A DNA stretch of 64,000 nt, taken from Eucalyptus grandis (lineage: Eukaryota; Streptophyta; Magnoliopsida; Myrtales; Myrtaceae). Position numbers and translations under genes: made by a program. Location: assembly GCF_016545825.1 (NCBI RefSeq), contig NC_052615.1:30563088-30627087 (forward strand). Direction: 5' to 3'. The notes below the pieces were generated by a model, which was not told the DNA's origin, ran no database searches, and saw only the letters and a program-made list of their open reading frames with translations. Below, in pieces: positions 34,987-47,480 of the stretch. The first letter of the stretch is position 1. The number at the start of each line of letters is the position of its first letter.

Positions 34987-34994
34987 GTTATATA
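34987..34994 (-). promoter_or_regulatory. TATA box of NAC-A
   Basis: The minus strand reads GTATATAACTGC, 56 bp upstream of the ATG. A CT-rich stretch (34932-34943 on plus) covers the short leader. In NAC-B the aligned bases read TACACAAC (60070-60077), so this TATA box is not shared. Confidence 0.55.
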
Positions 34995-35289
34995 CAAGAA
35001 CGTGTTGAGATCGTCACATATATATTGCGAAACCAAGAGAACGAACTCTCGTGGAAGGGTCAATAGAAGAAGAAAAATAGAGGAGAGAAGAGAGAGAAGA
35101 GAGAGAGAGAGAGAGAGGGACGTCGGTTTTGCTTGGAAATTTCCACGCGCTTGCGTTGGAGAAAAACTTGGAAATCTTTCCCTTGAAAGTGTTATCCCGG
35201 GTTGTATTTTCTCTTTTCTTTAATGGTGGTCATCATTGCAGTGAAACTTAGCACCGCCGCGTGCTCCCAGAATAACGACACGAACTAAT

Positions 35290-36820
35290 ATTCCATGAGC
35301 ACAATATCACAAATTGGACCGGCTTTTGGTACTACTAGAGATTTACTTAGGAGATTATATGAAATTCCGTGTATTTGGCGTGATTGGTTCTGATTGATTG
35401 GAATCGATATTAGGATCCTATCTCTAACCGTCTTTGTGTCTTGTCAAATGTTACATTTTGGAAATACAAGATGCTCTCATTTCTTCACCCCATCAAATTG
35501 TCGACTCATGTTCCCTTTTTCACCGACACTAGCGGATTTACTTCCAGAGAACCCACGACCCATCCACTTTTGAATCTTCCTCTCCAAAATTTGCCTTCTT
35601 CCAATCTCGATGCAGCTTCTTCTGACAATATCATCTCGGCAGCATCCAACATGTCTGCTCCATTCGCGAATTCTCCACCGGCCAACATTCCTCCAAATAT
35701 TCTAAGTTGTCAAGATCAATATGAAATCATAGATTCAATCAATTTGCAAATCAATGTTTATTTATTTTGAAAAAAATTCAGATATTCTGCTTTCAATAAC
35801 ATCGGATAGTGAAAAGCCAATGTAAAGAAAAGGAAAATACCCAACTCAAAAACTTAAGCTTATAAATAAAAAGAGATCATGTATGCATGAACAACATTTA
35901 CACCTCCATTGTCAAATAGTGTAGATAAATCAACACATATCAAAGTCATTGTCTATCAATGGTCATATCGTGGAAACTTGATGAAATGATCTTTGAAAAA
36001 AAGAGCCCACTTGACAAATGCATGTGATTTACCCAGGCGTTATGTTAAATTCTTCATTAGGTGAGCCGTGATTTTGACATATATATATATATATATGGTT
36101 TGATTTTGACCTACATATAACTATTGATAGATAATGACTTTGATATATGTTGATTTATGTCGCATTATTTGATGATGAGATTTACATGTTGTGGTCTCCA
36201 TCCATACATCAGCTTAGGTTTTTAAATTGAACTTTCTAACAATACGTTAGCTTACTTTCTCCTTTTCTTTATACTACGTAGGATCACTAGCAATGACTGA
36301 ACCGATCATGTCGAATGAATATTGATTTGAAGGATTATATAGGAATTTCACGTAAATGTTTATGATTGAATTGATAAAATTAAAAAATTTATAACTAAAT
36401 TAGCATCCATACAATTGGATTAAAAAACTGATTTTGTAATTTCCCTCCTAAAAAGTAAATGATTGGGAAGATAAAAACTATGAAGTCATTTTTTTTATTA
36501 TTGTTTATAGATATTCTCCGATATCTAAAATTATAAGACTACTGTCGATACTTCTAAATTTTGTTAGTACACAAAAGTTGCGTGGTTTGACATAAAAATG
36601 TTATAACACTCATAAAAACAATGTCGTTTGGGGATTACTGAACCACTTAAATCCATCTAAACTCAAGTTGGAAGTATCAATCGACAAATAAATGCTCTCA
36701 CACTTTGCTATAAGGTCACTAAAGGCAAAAGAAAACAGATTTTGTGAGGAAATGAAATTAGGATCAAATGATAGTCTATGAGGCAAGTTAAATTCCAATG
36801 ATAAGCGATGTGGGTAAGAC
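35290..36820. other. Insertion specific to the NAC-A block, with a copia fragment
   Basis: The NAC-A upstream DNA matches NAC-B up to about 35285 (60365) and again from about 36825 (60605), so some 1.3 kb are extra here. They include the copia remnant at 35430-35770. The rest (35771-36820) is AT-rich with a short (TA)n near 36080 and no recognised gene. Confidence 0.55.
35430..35770 (+). pseudogene. Fragment of a copia pol gene (integrase-RT linker)
   Basis: The open frame (109 codons from 35441) starts NVTFWKYKMLSFLHP and continues with NLPSSNLDAASSDN and MSAPFANSPP. This corresponds to HVTFWEHKMFSSLR, PSPNLDAGIFGNP and MSMPSVDSPP in Copia-2 (45661-45972, minus). The segment joins integrase to reverse transcriptase in copia polyproteins. 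No other element parts or LTRs are nearby. Confidence 0.7.
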
Positions 36821-37559
36821 AATAACATTCACCGTAAAATCGTGATTCTGAAATATTGTGAAGTTCGAATCTCCTGCCATTTGAGCCAATAATACTGAAT
36901 GTTAGTTTAAACAAACCACATAATTTAAACATTCGCCAAATTTAAAAAAAAAAAAAAAATGAAAGATGATGGACTAATGTACAATGTCAGTATCATCTAT
37001 TGTAACAGTTTTTAGGTACCTCGAGTTCAAGAAAAAAAATTTAAAATTACAGGCGCTGCAAAATTTGATTAAGTAAAAAGTAAAAAAAAATCAAGCACTC
37101 AAGGGTTTTGCTAGTAAACGGTATGCTTAAAACAAGTTGGGGAAAGAGCAATCAAGGCCCCAATTTTGCCCCAATTATCTTTCTCTAACTATTTTTTTTC
37201 CCTCTTAGTTGCACTGCAGCAAACTTGTATTTGTTCTACATGTTCTGTGCATGCATGCAGGCAGAAGTTTCGTGCATACAACGAAATCGTTTGACCATTT
37301 CCAAGTAAACTATACTTCAGCGAAGAAATGTCTATTTATCTGACTGACTCATTTAGACATGCTAAATTCAACATTTCTCTCTATGCTACATCATTCAAGA
37401 CACCGATACACATCATGTCTTTCTCGTGATCTAAGTAATTGTCCAACATCAATTTGGAATTTTCCTGGCATTTCTCTCCTAATTTCACTTCACCCTCTTC
37501 GCAATGTAGAGAAAGCTTAACATTAAGGCCGAAGGAAAAAAAGTTACTTTGCTTCTTTG

Positions 37560-38330
37560 CAAGGGAGAATTATAAATAAAAAAAGTCTTAAATATATTGT
37601 AATTATGTCAATTCAGTCCTAAACTTTTTCTTTTTGTCAATTCAATCTTAAACTTTTTGTAATTGTGCCAATTCAATCCATTCGACCAAATTTTGTCGGC
37701 GAACGTTGACGTGGCCATCCCTGTGAACGATGACATAGCTGTCCGGCGAATGATGACATGGCATTTTTAATTTTTTCAAATTTGTAATACTTTTTTTTAC
37801 TTTTTTTTCGAATTTTAATTCTTTTTTTTTTTCCATCTTCTCCTTCATCTAACTAGTCAATCGACTAGAGGTGAGGGCCAACGAGGGCAGCCTCGTCTGC
37901 TGAGGCTCACCCTCACCAGCTACCGGTGAGGGCAAGCCTCGCTTAGCCATGGCGAGGTTCGCCTCACCATCGTTGGGCAAGGTCTCACCAGATCTGGGAG
38001 GCTCGATCTCGCTGGGATTAGCGAGGCTCGCCCTCGCCAGATCTGGCAATAGCAGTCTCACCATTGCTAGGTGAGGCTCGCCCTCACCAGCCCTCCAGAG
38101 GAAGGAGAAGATGGAAAAAAAAAAGAATTAAACAATTCGAAAAAATATTAAAATTTGAAAAAAAATTACCACATTAGTGTTCGCTAGACAGTCGTCACTG
38201 ACTGACATCCACGTCAACATTGGTCAGCTAAATTTGGCCGGATAAACTAAATTGGCATTATTGCAAAAGGTTTAGGACTCAATTAGCACATATAATAGGT
38301 TTATGATTTTTTGGGTAATTTTCTCTTTTT
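37560..38330. mobile_element. Inverted-repeat element with GC-rich core, specific to the NAC-A block
   Basis: The left end (GGGAGAATTATAAATAAAAA, then TCAATTCAGTCCTAAACTTT) is repeated inverted at the right (AGGTTTAGGACTCAATTAGC, then GGGTAATTTTCTCTT). The core at 37855-38100 is a CTCGCC/AGATCTGG-type array. The paralogous site near 61560 lacks it, so it arrived after the duplication or was lost from the other copy. No coding capacity. Confidence 0.6.
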
Positions 38331-40609
38331 TGCTGCAATGACAAAACCTACTTTAAATTAACAAATTTATACCTAACAAGAACCGGAAGGAAGACTTTTA
38401 TGTAGTATTGTAACTTATATGATTTTTTATTAGTCGAGTGGCTTGTTAGTCACATTAGAACATTTCGTTAGGGACATAAAACTTTTATTGTAACGCTCAA
38501 TGAGCTACCAAACTGGCTGCCCCTTCATACTTTTATTACTTATTAAAAATGTGGCTAGTCATTTAATCAAGAGACCCATGGAAGGGTTCTAAAAACATAT
38601 CATTTTATTTTTGGCCAATGAAAAGAACATGAAGTAGGGTCAAGATGAGGAAACTTACTGTTTTATGAACACATTACGTGATTAATACGGCTAACATAGA
38701 ACTAATTACGATATAGAAATTTTGGGTGGACATAATTATTTCTTCATATTTTATAGATTAAATCTAATTAAATGGAATGCAAAAGTCATCGAGTAAAAAA
38801 GAAGAAGAAGTAAAGTCTCTGCCTCCTCTTTGCCCAAAGAATGGTTTAAGTGGACCTCGTTCATCGTAAAAATGATATCTCGTATGGTGTAAGTAGGTCG
38901 GGATTGAACCTGGCAGGTCTTGGTATCTTCTTCACCGGTCTCGACGTTAAGTCCGGACTCCGGAGTGCGTGGTCCAATGGAGTTGACTTGGGTATGATGA
39001 ATCAGTATTTATTTTATGACTTGAAATGGTCCTTGTGACAAGTGCTTTTTTGGATGCTTCATCATGAGGGTTTGCTCAAACCCTTACTTAGTCCATTTGG
39101 TAATGAAAGGAGCAAACCGAGTATGTTGATTTCTTTATGTCCCACATCGATTTATGTCCACTTCCAATCTCTGGAAAAAAAAAATGGGCAACAACATTCA
39201 AGCTTAATCAGGGTTTAATAAAGAGCAATGCTAGGTTCATTAAAACTTGTCTAAGAAATGTTGAGCGATGTGTCGAACTGTAACCAACTCATTAAATAAG
39301 TGGTCATATTGAACAACTAATAATAGTGACATATAATTTAATAAATTTATGTAGTAAATCAGTCTTAATAAATTTATCATTTCTCTTTATTATTATATTT
39401 CTCAGTTTTAACTCATCGTGTACTTTTTAGTATATTTTATCAAATGAATATATCTCTAGCATAAAATGAAAGCCAACCATATACTTGAGAGCTCTTATTG
39501 TGAATTAAGTTACAAATAAACCCTTCCACAACAAAACATATGGCAAAGTAGAGATAGCGATAACAGCGAATATTCTCCTTACATTATGCACTCACTTCAC
39601 GTTTTCTCATAAATTTTATTATTTTTCATTTTAGGACAAATTTGCATGGGCGAAAGGACCGAGAATTTGTCTATCGCGACTTAATGTGAAATGTCCAAAG
39701 TAGCTTTTTTGCTTACGTAGTGAAAACAGCGAAGGTTCTCCTTACGTCGTGCGCTAACTTCACTTTGTCTCCAATTTTGAAAATAATTATTTAGCATTTT
39801 AAAACAAATTTACATGAGCGAAAGAACTAAGACTTTGTCTGTTGCCACCTAATATGAAATGTCAAAAGTAGCTTTTTCCACTTCCCACTAAAAGCTAAAG
39901 CATTATTCAAATCTATAAAGAGAACACTACATTTAAATCTACATGTCGACATTTATTAAAGTTAAAGCATCGATCAAAGTCAAATGCGTGTGGGTGCAAG
40001 ATTTGAAAGTTCAAAAACAAAAGGTGAAATATAAAAATCACTCCAGACATACCTTAAACTACCATTCGTTTAAAAAGGCACCCCGAAAAACCTTGAGCCT
40101 AAAGTCACCCAAATGTCCTACCCACGCCCTAATTTCCCCTCCCGCTATTGGCACCATCAAGTCATCCTGTCAGGGCCGCCAAAACAGTTGTCGACCCACC
40201 AAAATGCAAAGTCAGATTTTACAAGCCAGAAGGTAGGTAGGTTAGGACAGTAAGGGTTGCGATTTCTCGATTTGGGAGTTCTTGGAATGACAGGAGATTT
40301 AAATTTGTGGTAGGGGCGTTATAGGAAAATAAATTATGGTTTCATAAATAGAATTATGACTTTAACTGCATGATGCAAAATTCTGCAAGTCACTACGTAT
40401 ATTTATCTTCTTCTTTCTTATGCCCAGATATCTAAACTCTTTGACTCGACTAATACTCACCACTATACGCAAAGTGTCTCGTTACGTGCATAGGATTAGA
40501 TTTCCTGTGGAGCTTGACTTAAGTCATTCTATAATACTCCTCTATGTCTCTCTCTCTCTCATAATCTCTCTATTAACTTTTGGCGCAATCCGTGAAACAA
40601 CTTCGTATG
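38331..40609. other. Distal part of the NAC-A block, no gene recognised
   Basis: Aligned with about 61640-64000. It includes a tandem duplication of about 160 bp (39558-39716 and 39719-39880, each with ACAGCGAA...TTCTCCTTAC and GTAGCTTTTT), against one copy at 63345-63510. The 97-codon ORF at 39943-40236 is not kept in the paralogue. Confidence 0.55.
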
Positions 40610-41144
40610 GTCTTTTCTCGTCCATTAGCGCGTGAAATCTGCTCAACTTTTCACCGAAATACGATCATGGAGAGAAAGCTTGTGAGTTGACTTACCTTGA
40701 CTTTCCCCTTTCTCAAGGATCTTTAAATTTATATTAGTGCAAAATTCAGGACCGTTTATAGTGAAGACTGGGACGAGACAAGTTCAAGAAAGGGCAGACG
40801 CGGTTACGCAGGTTTCATGGAACCTCCCAAGATGGGAAGTGCAAGAGGACAGAAGTCAAAAGAAAACGAGAAGCAAAGCTATCAAGACGTGTAAGTAGCT
40901 TGCAAGGTGCGAATGCTCTAGATTCTGAAACGGATGTTCGAACTGTGCGAAGAATTACGAGGACGACTTGAGTTCAAGACTAAGACTTTGTCTAGCAAAA
41001 GCATGACTATGGCAATGGTCAAGCTGCTTTTAATTAATTATAATTTGATTGTTAAAGCAGAACGAGTGCACTACAGATTCCAAGGACTTCTCATTAGGCC
41101 CACCCACAATTGGATAAACAGTGTAGTCATTTGTGATTAAACCT
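40610..41144. repeat. Duplicated segment X, copy 2, left part
   Basis: Matches 27300-27840 and, towards its end, 54600-54815 (GTGCGAAGAATTACGAGGAC; GGCCCACCCACAATTGGATA). Copy 2 is cut by Copia-2 at 41145 and continues at 49242. Confidence 0.75.
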
Positions 41145-41310
41145 TTATAGAATAGAGTGGAAAGAGGATTTCTATATATTTTTGTGTTTTTAATACTGAT
41201 AATTCAATAGCCTATTTATAGGCTGTTCTAGACGACTATCTAAAGCAATAAAATATTATTATCAAAATGAAATCAGTTATAATCAATCAAGAAGATAAAC
41301 ATTTCTAACA
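41145..41310 (-). repeat. 3' LTR of Copia-2
   Basis: 166 bp, paired with 49074-49241. Shared blocks include TATATATTTTTGTGTTTTTA / TATATATTTATGTGTTTTTA and AGACGACTATCTAAAG. The coding-strand DNA just before it (TGATGAGGGA) may be the polypurine tract. Confidence 0.88.
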
Positions 41311-41344
41311 TCCCTCATCAAACTCAAGGTGACATAGAAGAGGT

Positions 41345-41496
41345 CAACCAGAGTTTGGAGAAAAGATCTTTAAAACGCCTAAATGGATATGCCTTAGTGA
41401 AAACATCAGCCGTCTAATCAATTAAGGAAGTGGGAACAAGACGAACATCACCACAAAGCACATGAGAGCGTATGAAATGGCAATCTATTTCAATAT
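41345..41496 (-). pseudogene. 3' end of Copia-2 RNase H
   Basis: On minus it continues the frame broken by solo LTR B: EIDCHFIRSHVLCGDVRLVP, then DVFTKAYPFRRFKDLFSKL, the usual end of copia RNase H. A TAA lies between the two parts. Confidence 0.75.
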
Positions 41497-41884
41497 TGTT
41501 GCAACCTAAATTTCGTGTGCATCACCTAAATTTAGGTTAATGGACTACTAAGTCTTTAAACTTAACCCGGCTCCCCCAAACCCATACCAATTCACGACTT
41601 AAAGTTCAAATATTTAACAAGTGATTATTATCTATGAATCACCATTAATCGGTTTATGGTAGGTCAATTAAACATCTAAGTAAAATAATTGGAGGATTAC
41701 TTTACTTCTACGAACCAAAGACTATAGGTATGGGGACTTAGTTATACTAGATTTCTCTAATGCCCTTTCGGTACCATTTCTTTTTATTTTTTATTTTTAA
41801 ATTTTTTTGCAGGCAACTTGGATTTATTTTAATCTAAATTACTATAATGCAATGGGGTGATCACACAAATGCTCAATCATTATT

Positions 41885-42086
41885 TATTTATTTTTAGTGA
41901 CCCAGGGAACCTCCGTGCGTCGTCTTCGCTTAGAGAAAGACTGGAGGGAGTAGAGTCACCACTACCCTTACTCCCCGGATAAGTCGTGGGTTCTTTTCTA
42001 ACAAAGGAGACGACATAGGGATTCGAACTCTGGACCTCTCGCGAAGGGAACCAACACCCAACTACTACGCCGACACCACAGGTGGT
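41885..42086 (-). mobile_element. tRNA-derived SINE inside solo LTR B
   Basis: Flanked by a perfect 20-bp duplication (41865-41884 and 42087-42106, both ACAAATGCTCAATCATTATT). On minus it has GGCGTAGTAGTTGG as A box and AGAGTTCGAATCCC as B box, and ends in an AAATAAATAAATA tail. Solo LTR A lacks it. A full tRNA fold is not implied. Confidence 0.88.
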
Positions 42087-43145
42087 ACAAATGCTCAATC
42101 ATTATTAAACATTCAACAAATAAATTGCATCACACAAAGCAAACAATTTTTTGGGTTTTCTTGAAAATTAGAATTATTTTACAAAAGTGCATATTTTAAC
42201 TAAGTGACTTAAATGGGCATATTATGCAAACTAATTATTATGCACCTCATGACCTAACTTCACTAATGAACAAATTCTGATTAAATGATCCTATTATGCA
42301 AACTAGTTAAAATGCACCTAGTATTTTTGTATTTTTTTTAATTGAAATTCAAAATTAATAAAAACCCTAATTAAACTATCTAAAAGGGATAATTTTCTAA
42401 TTTATTCTAGGGATTAATTTGACTTAAACCCCATCCTATCTTAGAAAACTATTTTTTTAAATGAGATAATTAAAATGTGCGAACATTATTCTAAAACCCT
42501 AAAAAAAAATTATTTAGGTCCAACCCTAACTTATTTTTAAAAATGCAATCCTAAAAATGTAATCCCAAAAAATTTCTAATTTACTAAACCTACATGTCTA
42601 ATTTACTAAATGCCCATGCGAGTTTTGACTTTTGAATTTTTTTATTTTTTTTAGTTTTTTTAAGATAATTAATTATTAAATAAATATCAAATCTAAACTA
42701 TCAACAAAATCAACAAATAAAAGATTAAAATAATCGAAAAAATAACATATTATTTCATAGGTCAAACTAACGATTATTTTAACCCCGATCATCACAACAA
42801 AGAGTTTAAAATAATTAAGAATCGATTCGAAATCTTACGAGATCAAATTAATAATTATAATAATTTAACAATTAAAATTCTACCAAAAAAACCCAAAAAT
42901 TAATATAATTAAAAAAAATGATTCGATGTCTCGGATCAAATTAATAATTACAATAATTTCGGACAAAAATCTTTATGGATAATGCCTACAAAAATTTATT
43001 GACATCTTTTTACCAAAAAAAAAAAAAAAAAATTTATTGACATCAAATATTACAACCTAAATAGATAAACTAAAAAAAAGAACAAAAAATGAGATAACAT
43101 AAAATAAAGTAAAATAAAATAAATAAATAAAAAGAAAAGGCTAAA

Positions 43146-43680
43146 CTACCTAAAAGGGGAAACGGCGGTGGACGGCGCCGGGCAGTCGTTGACCGGTCGT
43201 CGGAGCTCCGGCGGAGAGCGGCTGCAGGTGGACGGCGGCAGGCTCGAGCTTGGGGAGCGGCGGCGCGTTCGTCGGGTAAGGAGGACCGGTACGGACTGAG
43301 GTGCGGCAGCAGGGAGGCGTGGGCGTCGCGAGCAGCAGTCGAGTCGCGGGTCGGCGCGGCGGAGCAGTGGGGGCTGCGGTCCGGCTCGGGAGACGGACAG
43401 CAAGAGGGTCGCGGGGGCGCAGCGACCGGCGGGCGGAGAGGCGAGCGCGGGCCGGCGAGCGTCGGCGACAGGAGCAGCGCTGGGCTGATTACAGACAGAG
43501 CAGGGGCAGCGACGAGCACGCAGGAGAAAGCTGGTGAGACGCGGCGGGGGCTGGTGGCTCGGCTGCCGGCGTTGGATGGCGCTGGCACGGTGGTGGCGCG
43601 AAGAGTCCGGCAGCGCAGGAGCTCGGTCACGGCAGCCTGGGCAGCAGCGAACAGAGGGGGTGTTGGATGGCTTCCACGAA
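43146..43680 (-). repeat. GC-rich, CpG-dense block of solo LTR B
   Basis: Very GC-rich DNA in an AT-rich LTR, downstream of its TATA box. Long ORFs on both strands (up to 287 codons on minus) follow from the scarcity of stop codons and encode Arg/Pro/Ser/Ala-rich text that does not match the ORFs of LTR A in frame. I regard it as a transcribed leader region rather than a gene. Confidence 0.55.
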
Positions 43681-43935
43681 GGAGACGATGAACAGTCCCC
43701 TTTTCTCTTTTTCTTTCTCTTTTTTCTCTTTCTTCTCTCCCGCACGTCACTCTCTCACGTCTCTCTGTATTTTTTCGAATTCCCCTTTCTGCTGACTTGA
43801 CTCTTCCCTTTTCCAAAAGAATTTTTTTTTTTCTATTCCATTTTGAGCTCAAGGAAACCGAAGGAAGAAACCCTCTCTCACGTTTCGCTTTGAATTTTTT
43901 CGAATTCCCCCCCTTTCTTGAAAAATGCAGCACTC

Positions 43936-43942
43936 TTTTATA
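43936..43942 (-). promoter_or_regulatory. TATA box of solo LTR B
   Basis: The minus strand reads CCACTATAAAAGAGTGC, followed by a G-rich stretch and GAATTCGAAAAAATTC, parallel to the sequence after the TATA box of LTR A. Confidence 0.6.
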
Positions 43943-44274
43943 GTGGTTCCAGACAGCAGCATTTTTATGGCATTTTCCAAGTTCTCATCTCTTGCCATAA
44001 TAAATCAAATCTATAAATTATAGCAAGATTTCGTAATCAGTTCAATCTTCCTCAGATTTCTTTCATTTTGTAAAATTCTTGCCCCTTATTTATTTGATTT
44101 TTAAATTACTTCTGCATTTAACAAAATCCGAATATCTATCAGAATTCCAATTTTCCATGCACTATCAATCAAATCAATTTCCTCCAATTATTCATTTTTT
44201 TCTTTATTTATTCATATGCAATTTTTATTTTCCTTATTTCCCTAGATTTGCTAAAATTAAGTGTCAACAAATAT

Positions 44275-47200
44275 GTTTGGTACACTCATGAAAAACGTTA
44301 TTATGAGCTATTTGAATGGCACTTCGGTTATCACAATGAATGATTGTTCCACCATTATGATGAACTCCCATGTCTTCTAATAACCATTGCGAACATAATA
44401 ATTCCGAAGTTGTATTGGCAAGAGCACGACATTTCGCTTCCATACTCAATCAAGCAACAGTAGTATGTTTCTTAATCCACTAGGAAATAAGGAACTTCCC
44501 TAAGAAGAAGCAATGGCCCATAGTAGAGCGACGATCAAGAGGATCACCAGCCCAATCATCATCAAAATAAGCTGTTAACTCTAAGGATGAGTTAGCAGAA
44601 AATTGTAGACTATGAAATAAGGTGCCCTTGATGTAGCAATGAATTTGAAGAACAACAGCAAAGTGAGTCATCCATAGTATAATTATGAATTAACTCACAA
44701 TATGAACAACATGAGCGATGTTAGGATGGGTAACAGTGAGGTAATCCAGACTACCAATTAACTGTCAATAAAGTGTAGGGTTTGGAAGAGGAGTCCTATC
44801 TTTTTCATCAAATTTGACATTATTCTCAATGGGAGTGGTAGCGGTCTTGTTATTAGTGAGTCCAACTCGAGAAAGAAGATCAGTGGCATATTTTGCTCGA
44901 GAAAGATAATAGCCAGAGGAATCTGAAGCAACCTCCAATCCTAGAAAATAATTGAGCATTTCAAGATCTTTTATTTCAAACTATTGACTCAAATACAACT
45001 ATAGTTTTGTCATGCCTTCGTGATCATCACTAGTAATAATCATGTCATCCACATATGACAATAGTAGAATACTCTCATGAGTGTTGAACAAATAGAGTAT
45101 TATCATAGGGATTGTATGCAAATCCAAGGCATTCCATGGTAGAACTAAACTTGAAATACCATGCGCAAGGAGCCTATTTTAGTCCATATAATGCTCGGCG
45201 TAGACAACACACTTTACCAAGAGTATGAGTATATCCAGGAGGTGGCTTCATATACACTTCTTTAGTGAGATCTCCATTAAGAAATGCATTTTTAACATCC
45301 ATCTGAATAGAGGCCATCGCTTAATAGCAACAACAGCAAGGAGGCTACGAACAGAAATAAGATGTGCAACTGGAGCAGACATCTTACCATGATCAATGCC
45401 ATACTCTTGGATAAAGCCTTTTGCTACTAGTTGAGCTTTATAGCATTCCACTGTACCATCTACCTTAGTTTTTTATTTTGTGCACCTATTTACAACCTAT
45501 AGCTGACTTTTCAGGAGGCAAATCAACCAAATCCCAAGTATGAGAGTGTTCTAATGCTTACAACTCATCTGCCATTGCTTGGTGCCAAAGAGGATTAGTA
45601 CGAGCTTCTCTATATGTGCGAGGCTTGTGAAAAGAGGCAATTGTAGTCTAACAGTGAAAATCATAAAAGCCAAACATAAGGTTGACTTACATGGGTGGAA
45701 CGACGAATAAGAGAAAAATGAACTTTCAAGGGTGGTGAATCTACGGATGGCATAGACATATCAGAAGTTGCCAAAGTGGGATTTCCAAAGATACCTGCAT
45801 CAAGATTAGGAGAGGGCAATTCTAAAGAAGAAGATGCAAGAATGTCATCTTCAAGAAATAGATTGACAGAAGGATTGATGAAGAAGCGAATATTTGGAAC
45901 AATGGGAGAAGATGCAAAAGAACGCAAAGATGAGAACATTTTATGTTCCCAGAAGGTAACATGACGAGACACATTGGAGACAAGGTCCCAACATCTATAC
46001 TATTTGTGCTCAATGCCATATCCAAAGAAACAACAAAGACGAGCACAAGGTTCTAACTTTGTGCATTCATTTGGAAGAAGATGCACAAAACATGCGCTAC
46101 CAAATACTCAAAGTAGACCGTAATAAAGAACACCGTCATACAAGTGCTCGTATGAAGAAATTTTACCTATAGTTTGTAATGGAATACAATTAATAGTGTA
46201 GATAGCAATATGAGAGGCCTCCCCTCAAAAGTGTTATGGACAAGATGTTGAGATTAAAAGAGTGCGTACAATATCTAAGATATGCCTGTGTTTACGCTAT
46301 GCTCGATCATTTAGTTGGGAAGTTCCTAGACAAGAACGGTGAATAATAGTACCGTTCTAAGAAAAAATTTAACGAACTCTCGTCCTTATATTCCATGGCA
46401 TTGTTAGTACAAAAAAACTCAATATCTCGAGAAAAATTGTGTTTTGATCATAGCAACAAAATTACCATAGATGTGGGTAAGTTCACATCGATTTTTCGTG
46501 AGATAAAGCCATGTATAACATGAATAATCATCAACAAAAATCACAAAATAATGAGAACCTCCCATAGTGGAAGTAGGAGATGGTCTCCAGATATCTGAAT
46601 GAATTAGATCAAAGGGAGCAAAAGAGACAGGTTCACTAAGATTGAACGGTAAAGCATGATGTTTTCCTAACTTACAGGGTAGACAATCAAAGGTTTTATT
46701 GTCAATGGAACCTAGACGACCACTTGAAAGCAAAGGACTCAATCAAGAAAAAGAAAGATGACCCAAATGAAAATGTCAAGTTTCGGATGATACTGTGACA
46801 ACACAACCAGTGAAGGAGTTGGGAAGCTTTAATGAAATAAGCTCAAACAACCGTTCCACTTCACAACCCATCCCAATTGTCTATCCCATCCATGAATCCT
46901 ACACACAACAACCATTGCAAGAGAAATGAATGTCAAAACCAAGCTCACATAATTGATCCATAGATATAAAGTTTAATGAGAATTTAGGAATCATAAATGT
47001 ATTGGGTAAGGACAAAATAGATGTTGAAATGTTCCCTGTATGATTAACTATCATCTGAGAGTTATCAGCAGTGTGAATAATAGGTATTTGTGAAGTGTAT
47101 GATTTTGACTTGAATAAATTAGAATGGGAGATCATGTGATTACAACACGCAGAATCAAAGAACCATGAATCTGGAGTATCTAGAGTGACTAATAGAGCAA

Positions 47201-47480
47201 AAGGGCTAGAAGTACCAATTTCTTTAAGAATGGAACCAACCATGGACCAACGATTATCTAAAGATAATGTGACAGATGAACTGTTAGACGAATCCTCTAT
47301 GGTAGAAGCAGTAGTGGATGGGCGGCATGCAAGTGGACCTCTAAACCGAGATCGGTTGTTTGTTCCTATAGGTTGCTTAGATTGTAACTGATAACAATTT
47401 GATGTATGATGACTAGGTCGGCAATAGTGCGTACAATAAGGCTTGCACCATGAGGATGAGCCAGAAGTGGCAAGCACGGT
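44275..47480 (-). pseudogene. Copia-2 pol pseudogene
   Basis: Read leftward. A zinc-knuckle remnant (CTHYCRPSHHTSNC) lies near 47440. The protease region has WFFDSACCNHMISHSNLF near 47120-47165, where the expected Asp-Ser-Gly is altered. GAG pre-integrase and integrase core have CLPCKLGKHHALPF and DLIHSDIWRPSPTS near 46570-46690, then FVIFVDDYSCYTWLYL. The integrase end has HVTFWEHKMF (45955). RT has AQLVAKGFIQEYGIDHGK and YVDD (45044-45055), then MLNYFLGLEVA. RNase H has AYFDDDWAGDPLDRRST and IHCDNRSAIQIAHN. Multiple stops and frameshifts make it non-functional. Confidence 0.85.

Larger units (their letters stand above)
32170..40240. repeat. Segmental duplication block carrying NAC-A
   Basis: Paralogous, in the same orientation, to about 56600-64000. 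Matches cover the 3' flank (TTTGAAAA...GAAAAGCAGTTATGTAC at about 32172 and 56600), the gene, the promoter and distal DNA (GCATGCAGGCAGAAGTTTCG at about 37254 and 61190; TGGTCCAATGGAGTTGACTT at about 38969). Block-specific insertions are listed separately. Confidence 0.85.
41497..44269 (-). mobile_element. Solo LTR B (2.77 kb, TGTTGACAC family) nested in Copia-2
   Basis: Flanked by a perfect AATAT duplication (41492-41496, 44270-44274). On minus it starts TGTTGACACTTAATT and ends GGTTGCAACA. It interrupts the RNase H gene between TKHI and EIDCHF. It is the inverted paralogue of solo LTR A (17120-19700), with the same TATA region, GC-rich block (43146-43680) and 3' block (GGTACCGAAAGGGCATTAG on minus near 41770). 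It contains a SINE (41885-42086) that LTR A lacks. No retroelement genes are inside. Confidence 0.82.

Noticed and set aside
43070..43933. 287- and 199-codon minus-strand ORFs in solo LTR B
   Set aside because: They lie in a GC-rich LTR block where stop codons are rare, overlap in two frames, and the paralogous LTR A does not keep the same frame.
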